From Euonymus europaeus (taxonomy: Eukaryota; Streptophyta; Magnoliopsida; Celastrales; Celastraceae): a DNA stretch of 64,000 bases. The stretch lies in the NCBI GenBank assembly GCA_963580455.1, contig OY756964.1:7068001-7132000 (forward strand), given 5' to 3'. The notes under the pieces are model-generated. The model was not told the origin of the DNA, searched no databases, and saw only the letters and a list, made by a program, of their open reading frames with translations. Positions 16,690-28,399 of this stretch are shown here, piece after piece; the first letter of the stretch is position 1; each line of letters begins with the position of its first letter. The translations under genes and the position numbers were made by a program.

Positions 16690-17084
16690 ATGTGCAATTG
16701 AGGAATTACAGGATATCCAAGTCGTGGATGAGCAGAACAGGGTAACTCGGCTTAATTTTATACAATCTATGTTGATATCACGAGATTCTATTTTCTATGA
16801 GCTTGATTTCCTTGTTTTATCTTGCTCCAGAAAATAGTCATTGATTTACCACAGTCTATTATGGAGATCGTTACCTATGGTGACATCAAGATCCATTGAT
16901 ATTCGAGTATGGAATATGCTATTGAAGGGAAAAAGGTTAGCATCACCAATGTTTCTATTGATAATTTCAAATGTTTCAACGAAATAAATTATTTGGTACC
17001 TCATGGGTTTGAGTTTGAAGAGACAGAAAAACTTGATGCAAACCATTTGCTTGGTTGTATCAATGAGTATCTGCCACAAGGAAG
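16690..17084 (+). other. Possible exons of an unrecognised gene or gene fragment
   Basis: Two segments look exon-like. 16690-16741 lies between a TACAG acceptor and a GGGTAACT donor and reads AIEELQDIQVVDEQN. 16831-16935 lies between CTCCAG and AAAAGGTTAGC and reads KIVIDLPQSIMEIVTYGDI, followed soon by an in-frame TGA. I could not join them to a convincing start or name a family. A decayed gene fragment beside the satellite is as likely as a gene. Confidence 0.2.
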
Positions 17085-17940
17085 GTGATATGCATACCGA
17101 AAATTGGTAGATGTTTTCTTTAACTTACTGACCGCTTATGAACATAACTATTTTGAAGAGATTGATTGTTGTACTGGATTACTTGTTAAACTATTGAGTC
17201 TTGATATGCTTTATAAGTGATCTTGGGTCGATTTTCTGTCATTGCCTTTTTCTATGAAATTATGGAGATAGGAAGTCACCTTTGAATCAGTAAATGGACA
17301 GAACTGTGGTTTAAACTTGAATCCTATAACCTATGAGGTCAGTGTTTTGTTTAACTGAGTGGTTGTGATTTCTATACATGTTATGTTATATATACTTGCA
17401 TTGATGCTAAAATGCATTTTTATACACGGGAATTTGATTAGTGAAAGAGATTAGGAACTCTTGTATTGGTTGTATTTAGACTCCTCTCGGCATTGATGAA
17501 TGATGACTGCAGTAAGCTTCCAAAATTTTGGATTCTGCAAATGGATGACAATGAACAAGTTCGCTAACAGATTTACTGTTTTAATTCATTCTTGTTTGAT
17601 GTATGACATTTTGTTCCTTGTCCTAATTTTTTTTTGTAAAGCCACAGTTTTCAATAGTTAAATCTGCTGTTGTGTTTTCAAGAGAATGTAAACTAGTGTC
17701 GACACACCCGTTTGTGGGCCTACTCCATTATATGGTCAATTAAACAATCACTGGAACCACCTTTATATAGGTCATTGAAACTCATGTTTCAGACTAAAGC
17801 CCAAGTCTTCTTATTTTATTGGTCCATTTCTTCCAAAATGAAAACTTTTCATCGTTTTATTCACATGCCAACCATTCATGGATTCTTTGCTATACGCTTG
17901 AGTTGGAATTTTAAAAATGAAAAGAATGAGCGGTAAGTAA

Positions 17941-20900
17941 GAGAGAAATTTGGCATGGGCATAAAGTGAGAAGCACTCAATCTACCAGTTTGTTTAAAAA
18001 TTTTCTTTTCATCAAATGTACTAACCTTGAAAGAAAAAAAATCTTGCATCTGCTCCCCCTATAATATAACCGGTCCCGATGAGAGAGGATTTTGGCATGG
18101 GCATAAAGTGAGAAGCACTCAATGGACAGGTCTGTTAACATTTTGTGTTTCTCATCAAATGCACTAACCTTGAAAGAAAAAAATCTTGCATCTGCTCCCC
18201 CTATTATACGACCGTTCCCAGTGAGAGAGAATTTTTGCATGGGTATAAAATGAGAAGCACTCAATTTATAGGTCTGTTTAAATTTTGTGTTTCTTGTGAA
18301 ATGCTCTAAGCTTGAAAGAAAAAAATATTGCATTTGCTCCCTGTATCATATGATCGGTCCCTGTGAGAGAATTTTGGCATGGGCATAAAGTGAGTAGCGG
18401 TCAATGGACAAGCCTATTTAAATTTTGTGCTTCTCATGAAATACACTAACCTTGAAACGGAAAAATCTTGCATTTGCTCCTCCTATTGTATAACCAGTCT
18501 TGGTGAGAAAGGACTTTTGCATGGGTTGGTCTGTTTAAATTTTGTGCTTGTCATGGAATGCACTGACCTTGAAAGAAAAAAATCTTACATTTGCTCCTAT
18601 TATATAACCTATCCAAGTGAGAGAATTTTGGCATGGGCATAAAGTGAGAAGCACTCAATCTACAGGTCTGTTTAAATTTTGTGCTTCTCATGAAATGCAC
18701 TTACCTTGAAAGAACAAAATATTGCATCTGCTTCCTATTATATATTATATACCCGGTCCCGGTGAGAGAGAACTTTGGTATGGGCATAAAACTTGAAGCA
18801 CTTAATGGATAGGTCTGTTTAAATTTTGTGCTTCTCATGAAATGGACTAATCTTGAAAGTAAAAAAAATCTTGCATTTGCTCCCTCTAATTTTATAACCA
18901 GTCTCGGTGAGAGAGGATTTTTGGATGGGTAGATTAGTTGAAATTTTTTGCTTCTCATGAAATGCACTAACCTTGAAAGAATAAAAGTCTTGCATCTGCT
19001 CCTATTATATAACTGGTCCTGTGAGAGAGAATTTTGGTAAGGGCATAATGTAAGAAGTACTCAATGTACAAAACTCTTTAAATTTTGTGCTTTTTCATGA
19101 AATGCACTAACCTTGAAAGAATTTTTTTTTGCATCTGCTCCTATTATATAACCGGTCCCAATGAGAAAGAATTTTGGCATGGGCATAAAGTGAGAAGCAC
19201 TCAATGGACATGTTTGTTTAAATTTTGTGCTTCTCATTAAATGCACTAACCTTGAAAGGAAAAAATCTTGCATCTACTCCCCTTATTATATAACCAGTCT
19301 TGGTGAGAGAGCATTTTTTGCATGGGCAGAGCTATTTAAATTTTTGCTTCTCATGAAATGCACTGACCTTGAAAGGAAAAAAGCTTGCATTTGCTCCACC
19401 TATTATATAACTGGTCCCAGTGAGAGAATCTTGGCATGGGCATAAAGTGAGAAGCACTCAATGTACAGGTCTGTTTAAATTTTGTTCTTTTCATGAAATG
19501 CACCAACCTTGAAAGAAAAAGTGCACTAACCTTGAAAGAAAAAAAATCTTGCATCTGCTCCCCTTATTATATAACCAATCCTAGTGAGAGACGATTTTAA
19601 CACGTGCATAATGTGAGAAGCACTCAATAGACAGGTCTGTTTAAATATTGTACTTCTCATGAAATGCTCTAACCTTGAAAGAAAAAAATCTTGTATATGC
19701 TCCCCCTATTATATAATCGGTCCCTAAAAAAAACTTATATTTCCTAGAGCCTTTGATAATCCAGGAGTTTCAAAATTGAAAAACAATGAATGAATGATGA
19801 GAGAACTTTAGAATCGGGAAAAGGTGAGAAGTACTGAATGGGAATGTCCGTTTTATATTTTGTACTTTTCAAGGCATAGATCAACCTGTGGAAACAACAT
19901 TTATATCCTGAAGCCTTTACTTTATACTTGGATTGGAATTTCAGTATTGTGAGAATTAATGAAGTGAGATCCACTTGATGGGCAGATCTGTTTATCTTTT
20001 GTGTTTCTCATGAAATATACTAACTTGAGAAAATAACATCTATTTCCTAGAGACTTTATTACTGTACACTTGGCTTGAAATGTCAAAATTGAAAAAGAAA
20101 GAATGAATTGTGAGAGAAGAATTTGACGGGGGGAAAAGTGAGAAGCACTCAATGGACAATTACCGTTTAAATTTTGGGATTTTTATGAAATTCACTAACC
20201 TGAGGAAGCAACTTCTATTCCTTGGAGCCTTTGGTGTACAGTTGGTGTGAAATTTCGAACTTGAAAAGAATTTATAAACCTTGCATTGAGAGCGGATTTT
20301 ATTAGCTTGAAGAAAAAATGAGGAGCACTCAATGGGCAGGTCCGTTTATATTTTTTGTTTTTTATATTTGTGGAAATAACATCTATTTACTAGAATCCTT
20401 CTTGTGCACTTGGCTTGGAATTTCAAACTGGAAAAAGATTGAATGAATGATGAGTGAGGACTTTGGCATGGGAAAAAGTGACTAGCACTCAATGGGCAGG
20501 TCTGTTTATACTTGTGCTTTTCATAAAATACACTAACCTTAGAATACACCATATATTTCTATGGTATTTGACAGAATTTAGCCTAGTAGCTTTTGAATGT
20601 CTACGCAAGGGGCCGGGGAAAAAAAGTGAGAAGCACTCAATGAGCAGGTCCGTTTATATTTTGTGCTTTTTCATGTATTATGCTAGCACGAGGAAATAAC
20701 ATCTATTTTTGGGAGCTTTGCTGTACAGTTGGCTAGCAATTTCAAAACTGGCAAAAAAAAAAAAACTAAATGAAAAGGGAGAGATGACTATGGCATGGGA
20801 AAAAAGTGAGAAGCACTCAATGGATAGGTTCGTTTATATTTTGTGCTTTTCATGGAAGACACTAAGGTTAGGAAACAACATTTTTTTCAATAGTATTTGA

Positions 20901-21178
20901 CATGATTTAGCCTAGTAGCTTTTGAATGTCTACTCAAGGAAAAAAAGTGAGAAGCACTCAATGGACATGTTTATTTATATTTTTTGCTTTTCTTTAAATG
21001 TGCTAACATGTGGAAATAACATCTATTTCCTAGAGCCTTTTCACTGTACAGTTAGCTTGAAATTTCAAAACTAAAAAAGATTGATTGACCGGTGTGAGAG
21101 GACTTTGGCATGGGAAAAAAGTGAGAAGCACTCAATGAGCAAGTCCGTTTATATTTTGTGCTATTTGTGAAATATACA
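17941..21178. repeat. Degenerate satellite array, about 22 units in two sub-families
   Basis: A core of GTGAGAAGCACTCAATGG, then TCTGTTTAAATTTTGTGC and TTCTCATGAAATGCACTAAC, recurs about 22 times, including internally deleted copies near 18520, 18920 and 19320. From 17941 to about 19740 units are ~142 bp and include CTTGCATCTGCTCC with ATTATATAACCGGTCCC. From about 19740 onward units are longer (~140-180 bp) and carry AACATCTATTTCCTAGAGCC and TGTACAGTTGGCTTG instead. Many short open frames inside are repeat artefacts. Confidence 0.88.
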
Positions 21179-23935
21179 ATACAGTAAGAAATTGGGTATT
21201 TTTTCTAACTGTCATGTTCATGCTAGTCTTGAGAGTTCTTAGATTGTGGCTAGTCCATGTGTTGCAAATTTGGTGTTAACTTATAGTCTTACACTAAGAA
21301 ATTTTATTGTAAACTACATAGTTAAGCATATAGGCATTAAATCATGCATTGTGGCTCTGGCACAGGTTTTCTCACTTTATTATGAAAAATCTGACTTCCA
21401 GTTTTTGAGACAAAGACCTCTTCAAGATGTCTTTAAAAGTTCATTCATGTCTCTTGTTTTACAGATTCAATGCAGTAGTGAGATGAGGTGTAGACTTGTA
21501 GTTGTCTTGGTACAGGAAGAAAACTATGGAAACAAATTTAATAATGGGATTATAGTTTTAAAAGTTGCTTGTATTCATACGAAGTTTTTAGTTATGAATT
21601 GCATTTTTAAGAAGGATTTTGGTCAAGTAAGTTTACTTGTGTGACATTTTTGGGCTCTAATTGTGGCCAGTGAAGAATGGAGAAGAACCATGCAAACGGA
21701 ATTGAATTGTGGTTGATGTCAAATGTCATAGCTGTTCGGGCAACAGAGTTAGTTACAGATTTATGTTTTTTATTTCTTGAAATCATAGAGTTATTGGTGG
21801 GGGAACAATGAAAAATGAAGAAAGCAATAGAACTCTGAAGAGAGGCAAAACATTAAGGGGACATGACTCCCAAACAATACGTAAATGAGAGAAATTTCTC
21901 ATTTTTCAGTGCCAAATGACAATGTCAACGAACTACTAATGGTATAGGAGATTATGGTGGTAGCCAGTAGTTTCAACTTTGATTAATTCGCTCGTTCTAT
22001 GGTTGAATTTTGTCCTTTTGGCGACAACTTCTTTTAATCAGTAATTATTTGTTCGTTGGAAAATTCCAGGCAATAAAACTTTTTCTTATGGTGATTAGTG
22101 CATGGCAAAGGATGATTGACGTGGTTAAGGTTCTATATTGATTCCTTTTTATCCTTATAGAAGATAACTTATAAATTTCTGAGGCATCCAATATGACAAA
22201 GTTGTGTGCTGAATGTTTGCTGGATGTCCATGAATTCTAGGCCATCTTTAACAGCAAAGAGAAAGGAGATTCTAAGATGGGGAGTCAATCGATGTTTTAC
22301 CCCACACACCAGACTGCTATCAAAACATAATTCGGAATTTCAAAACTTCGATCCTTGCCTACAAAGGGTATTACTTCTTACAATGAATTAAATACCTCCT
22401 TTGAAGTTATTGCGCACATCCTTCATGCGCAACTTGATGGTAGATATGTCTGAATACCGAATGAATGGCAGGATAAGTTGTGGTACCAAGTTGAATTTAA
22501 CTACTGAGATATGCTCTGATGTTGTATGTCACAGGTTTGGTTTGTAATGGAAATGATGGAAATTATTCTGTTTTGTGCTGTACACTACACACTCCACACT
22601 TTATATGGGAGATGGACACTTTAGTTTTTAAATGTAAAAGATTGTGAAGCTACTCGATAACTGATTCTCGAGGAAACTAGTAAACAAAAATCCTGAACTG
22701 TGAGGATGCTTACCCATTCCAAGACTTGTCAGATGGTCAAGATGATTAAAGTCCTATTGCAAGGGTTAGTATACTACTAACAACCTGTTTCTCTCTCCCT
22801 CTCTTGTTTTCTTTTGGTTAAGATTTTATTTGTTTCATTTTTCCTCCTGAATTTTGAAAGGAGAGCTATGAACAAAATGATGTGTCTGCAGTCTGATTTC
22901 GAGGGAGACTATGGTTATGCTAGATTAAGCATTGTTATCTCCTCCATGTAATAAATAGTAGAACATAGGATGTCACTGCTGAATATGTAACCTCTTGATA
23001 TTTGATCAAACTCTAACGTTGGACTGAATTCTGAACGTATGAATATATGCGAGATTAAATACATGTGCCATTCATATAGAAATACATTATTGGTCTAACA
23101 TTGTCCTTGATACATTTCTCTTTTATTTTATTTTTTATTTTTCAGTTGGTCACTTGGTTTCTGAGATTGCTGAGGACAAGAAACATCTACTATGACCTAT
23201 CAGACTACTTGAGATTAGAATATGTTGACATAATATTGAAAGCATTCATGTCAAAGGTATCAGGGAAGCTAACCATTTTCCTTCTCAGATGGACTTCTTA
23301 GAAAACTTTGATGCTTGAGAACAAAACTCTTGTGCTTGGTTCCTGTAAAAATTGTGACCCTTAGGCAGTGCTGCAAGACATGGCTTGCATCTAGGGTGAT
23401 CTTTTTAGGAAACGTTGACCCCATTCTTAGGTTGCTTATATGAAGACTTAAGTGGTTTAGCTAGAACAAAGTAGGATCTATGGGAGGGGAAAGGATATGG
23501 TAGATGGTTATGCAAGAAGGTAGTGATGAGGCACACTGGAATGATATACGGAGGGGTCTCTCTTGTCATAATTTGACTTTTTTACACAGTTGTTAATCTG
23601 AAATTCAGGTTTGAGAAGTACAGCCAGGAAAACATCAATTATTGTTCTGAGAGTTGAGAACTTGAGATGCTTTGCAAGTGTATAAAACTAGAAGCACTTG
23701 AGTTTGGCGTTGTTTATAATTATCCCTTTTCGTTTATTCTTTATAATTATCCTTTTTGTTTATTGAAAGAATAAATTAAGATGTTTTTGTATAGGGGAGT
23801 TAGGCAGTCAAATCTGGATTGCATGGTAGAAGCCGGAGGTCTTTAGGCTAGATGGACTCAACAGTACAGGGAAACACCAGACATCTTAAGTCATTCAGGT
23901 ACAAAGCCACAGACTCTAATATTTCTGTCCAGTAT
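21179..23935. other. Intergenic, no recognisable gene
   Basis: Moderately AT-rich DNA after the satellite. The longest plus-strand frame, 21246-21644, has no family features and atypical composition. No transposon domain or RNA gene was recognised. Confidence 0.35.
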
Positions 23936-24328
23936 TTACCCATGAATCCTAGCGAAATCAACAAAAAAGACATTGCTGAGTGTTTTTCTTCTTCTTGTTG
24001 TTTTTCTTTGTTTCCTCTGTGTGTGTGAGAGAGAGATGTAGGTTTTTGAACATGTAATGGAAATTGTAACTCCCAAGTGTTGGGGGTGCAACTGGTGCAC
24101 GATCAACCAGTGCATTAACAGGTGTGATGCATGGGTTAATGCGAGAGTTGACAGTGCACTGGCTGCATCCAACTCACCATCAACAAAATCTGGGGGGAAA
24201 AATTTATGTCTAGGCGGTATATATGTAGGGACTTGAGAAACATTAGGGCATTTGACTACATGATTTTGATAATTATCATTAAAATAATATGAACTCTTGG
24301 GGTAGGTAGTTTGTGGACGTAAATCCAT
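23936..24328 (-). CDS. Hypothetical open reading frame, 130 residues
   Basis: An ATG-initiated frame with a Pro/Tyr-rich middle (VPTYIPPRHKFFPPDFVDGE), an Ala/Leu/His-rich stretch and a basic end. I do not recognise a family. The first ~80 residues look more protein-like than neighbouring frames; the C-terminal part is read from low-complexity TC-rich sequence. It could be an exon whose true 3' boundary lies inside, or chance. Confidence 0.22.
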   Translation of the reverse strand: MDLRPQTTYPKSSYYFNDNYQNHVVKCPNVSQVPTYIPPRHKFFPPDFVDGELDAASALSTLALTHASHLLMHWLIVHQLHPQHLGVTISITCSKTYISLSHTQRKQRKTTRRRKTLSNVFFVDFARIHG

Positions 24329-26696
24329 TACACGTTTACATTAACAAGGCCGTCACATCAAAATTAGGGCAATTAATTAATCAATGTCCATTTTTTTATG
24401 GCTTGTTTGGTGGGACGTATGACGGTAGAGCTCTTACTATAAAGCTATGAAAAATAAGAGTTTATAAAATGGGAAATAAGCGTGTTTGGTGAAACTATAT
24501 AAATCAATCGTATAGTTTGTTATCTTATGATTTTGTATTATTTTTTGGGTAATTTGGTTACTTTTATTATTAAATTTAATTTTAAGTTCAAAGTTATAAA
24601 TTTCATGAAATTAAAAATTAATTTTTTTTAATATTACATAGAATATTATTTAATAAAAAAAAGGAAAAAAATTGAAGCTAATTTTTTTGGGAGGTCTTTG
24701 AAGCTAAGTTAGCATTTCTTAGATGTTTGGTAGAATGTCTCCTACTAGGTTATAAGTTCCAAAATAAGCCCCAAGACTGGCTAAATATTACTCTATGAGA
24801 GTTTTTTACTTTGATTATAAGAATAATCAAAATTGAATATTTGCTTGGGTTTGAATTAATGCATTATGTATGTAATTCCGATGAAGAATTAAAGGGTCTG
24901 TGATAGCGAAAAATTATTACTGGCTTTCAGTTTGAGCCGAATTAGAAGCATACCAAATGATTGTTTGTCATTTTAGTTACAGTTATTTACAACGTGGCCT
25001 AAAATTTACTTACTCTAGACTCTAGCCAACACCTATTTAGTCTTGGACCAAAATTTTGAATCATAAAGCGTCACGGTAGGCTAGCAAATATAGAAGCTTT
25101 TTGACTGGTGAATGAGAATGCTTCATCAGTAATTTTGTATGTTTTATGGTTTCAGCCCGAAAATTGAAACCGAATCGAAAATTATATAAAAATTATGATT
25201 AATAGTCATAAAAATATAAAATGCTGTGGTTTTGATTCATTTTTCACAAATCCAAAAATGGCTTTTAGTAAAAATGTAAAATCGAACAGCTACCTATCCC
25301 ATGCCCCAGATTTCTAAACGAAAAAACTGTTTCAAGGCGTTTTTTGTATCCTGTTGAACCTAGATTATTTGAAGAGCTTAAGTGTACTTGATAACTAATA
25401 AGTTAATATTTGTTAAAATTTTGATCATTTCTTTGAAATAAGGGTTAATTAATTCAACAAAATAAACTTGTTTTCCAATATGGACCATCATTTTTTTTTC
25501 TTAGATACTAAGATCCGTAAAAGTAATAATAATATTCCAATTTTTTTTAATTTATTTTTTATTGATTGATTTATACTCAGCCCTCATTTCATTAGTTGAA
25601 GCAGATTAAACTACTTTTTTTATTTTATTTTATTGAGATCACTTTTTTTTTCTCTTTCTTCCTCTCTATTTTTGGAACATTTTCTTTTCCTTCTATTTTT
25701 GGATCTTGATCTTGTGAAGTCCTCAAAAGTTTCAGTTTGTTATGATATGATAATGTTGCTAGTTAAATTAATATAAATAGATCTTGAGTTTTTATTTTTG
25801 AAAATGATATTAAGGTTTAAGAGCTAGGATTTCGTGTTTAGAATTTAGATTTTAGAATTTAAGATTTAGGGTTTTAGATTTTATTTCAAAACTTACTATA
25901 TTCTAACATTATGAACTCTAAAATACTCAATCATATAATTTTCATTATGATTTAACTTATATTTGGGGAGAATTGGAGCCTCCCCAAAATCCATTTGAAA
26001 GAGTTTTCCACTCTGATAAAACATTTTTTTTCTTAAAAAAAAGAAAGTAAAAACTAATGATTATGTAATTAGAAAATATGAGACATTGATATGTAGTTAT
26101 GTAATTTTTGAAATAAAAAGGGCATATATTTAATTTCACACTCAATCCTTATTAATATATAGTCATTGTATTAGTTATAGCATATGAATATGTTGATAGG
26201 AATCGAACAATGATCAGGCTACAGAATAATTTAAAATTTTGATTCCTAATTTGAAGATGGGAAAGTTAGGGTTTGCACCCTGTACTTTTAAAAAATTATC
26301 AATTTGCATAGTATACTTTGATCCTATTATGGCGGTAGAACCTAGATTATTTGCAGTGTCGAAGGCTATTCTTTTTATTTGTTAAAATTTTAGTAATCAT
26401 TTCTTTGAAATAATAGGTAAAAAAATATTTTTTTAAAATGCCTCTGTAATCATTAATCAACTTAAAAATACATAGTATTAGTTATAGCTTAAAAACAGCT
26501 GTACGAATAATAAATGTATAAAATAATAATAAATAAATAAATAAAATTAGTGGGGCACGTATACCGGGGTAATGGCTGTGAAGTCTGAGCCAAGCCCATT
26601 CAAATCCTGCACCAACACATTCTTTGTTTTTATGACCATTTTTTTTTTTCAAAAAAAAAATTCATATTCGAACTCAAAATGTAAAACATTTTCAAA

Positions 26697-26815
26697 CAAA
26701 TTCATTATCGATAATTTTTAATGTGAAAATGTCTCTAGCAAATCCATTATCGATAGTTTTTGATGTAAAACTTTCTCTAACAAATCTATTATCGATAGTT
26801 TTTCATGTACTTTTT
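26697..26815. repeat. Short tandem repeat, three copies
   Basis: Three copies of a ~50-bp unit containing CATTATCGATAGTTTTTGATG followed by a TCTCTAACAAATC-type spacer; the copies differ at a few bases. Confidence 0.7.
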
Positions 26816-26884
26816 TAATTACATTATTTTTCAAAAATAATTTAATTAGTATATATGTTATGCAATTATTTTTTTTTTCATTAC

Positions 26885-27195
26885 TATAACCTAAGTCATA
26901 AGTGTTAAATCCTAATGAGAGCATAATTGTTAAACCCTAATGGGCTCATGTATCGTATTTTCATATTATTCCTTGAATGATAAATGTTAAACCCTAAGGG
27001 GAACGAATTTACTAAACCCTAACGAGTTTGTATATTTTATTTTTATGCTGTAATTTAAACAATATGTGTTCAACTCTAGGGGGAACATATTCACTAAACT
27101 CTTATGGACTTGTATATCATATTTTTATGTTGTAACATAAACAATAAGTGTTAAACTCTAAAAAAAAGGAATTTGTTAAATCATAAGGAGCTCGT
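26885..27195. repeat. ~83-bp degenerate tandem repeat carrying TTAAACCCTAA motifs
   Basis: Four diverged units are recognisable by AAGTGTTAAA-CCCTAA, GGGGAACGAATTTACTAAAC and a TTGTATATCATATTTTTATG tail. Each unit carries up to two telomere-like TAAACCCTAA words, but they are separated by other sequence and are not a telomeric array. Confidence 0.65.
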
Positions 27196-27557
27196 GTATG
27201 CTCAGCATATTAATTAAGGCAGTACAATAATTAATTAAAAGAGATAAATTAAATTTTTTTTTAAATTAAATTTACTTCATTTAATATATACTTTTCTTGA
27301 AAGCCTCCTATCGTCATGAATTTTGAAAATAAAATTCGTATTAATTAAAAAAATCCTAATAATTAGACTTGGTTACAAATAATTTTAAATGAGCGACTTT
27401 ACTCTTAATAAGTCTTGTAAAATAGGTAAACTTACAATTTTGACATTATCTTATAATTTAATTTAGAAGCTGTGAAACAAATTATCTAATATTTAATGTT
27501 AGCTGCGAAAAAATAAGTTGACTTATAAATTGTTAGGTATTAATGCTATCTTATAAG

Positions 27558-27558
27558 G

Positions 27559-27592
<34 letters not shown>
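27558..27592. repeat. AT dinucleotide microsatellite
   Basis: An uninterrupted run of alternating T and A, about 35 bp. Confidence 0.9.
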
Positions 27593-27596
<4 letters not shown>

Positions 27597-28399
27597 CATT
27601 GAATTGAAAGAAATAATTGTTACAGAAAAGTAAAAATGTATAAATCATTAGTTGTGTGTTGTGAACATTTTAGATTTATATAACAGAATGAAATTGAAAT
27701 TATTATTTATGAAAGTTTATAATAATATATCTAATATAATATTTTTCTTATTTCTAACATCATGTACTATAATTTTTTTTTTTAATGGTATTTATATATA
27801 ATATTGTATTATGTTAATAAAAGAAGGAAAAAAACCGAAATATATTATATTATGTTGCTCAAAATGAGCGTTTGGTTTTCAAAAAAAATTTAACTAGCAT
27901 ACAACATTTTGGGTAACATAATCCAAACAGGCATATAAATAGTATTTAATTTTTATTGATAAAATATATGTCGTTCAAAATGGAGTGGTAAATTAAATGT
28001 AAGGGCATAATGATTCATTATAAAATACAAGCAATTAATTATAAAATTGTTTTACATCTCCAGTGAATTAGGTACATGTTCAATCAAGAGGCATATTCAA
28101 CATTAAAAAATTAAGAATAACTTTTTATATTTTATTTAACTTGTATGGTGTATTATACTAATATATTATTAATATTATTAATGTTTACATATTATTATGT
28201 ACTAATGTTTACATATTATTATGTCAATAAAAGGTTTTTGACTGGGGATTAGTTGCAGTGTCGTACGACATTATTCTTTTTATTTGTTAAAATACATAGT
28301 ATAGTATTAGTTATAAAAAAAATAAAAAAAAGTAGGACACGGAAACAAAGGTAATGGCGGTGAAGTCTGAACCAAGATAAATCAAATCACGTCATGACT

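Larger units (their letters stand above)
24329..28399. other. AT-rich gene desert with small repeats
   Basis: No gene was recognised. It holds two small tandem repeats and an AT microsatellite (listed separately), plus three diverged direct copies of a segment containing TTTGTTAAAATTTT at about 25350-25445, 26331-26420 and 28238-28310. The last two are each followed by a shared GTAATGGC-GTGAAGTCTGA stretch (about 26570 and 28353). Confidence 0.5.

Noticed and set aside
17977..20900. Many short open frames with repeated LVHFMRSTKFKQT or ERKKSCICS sequence
   Set aside because: They are translations of the satellite units, in different frames on both strands, with no start context or family features.
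26885..27195. Interstitial telomere array
   Set aside because: CCCTAAA words are not in tandem; they belong to a longer degenerate unit.
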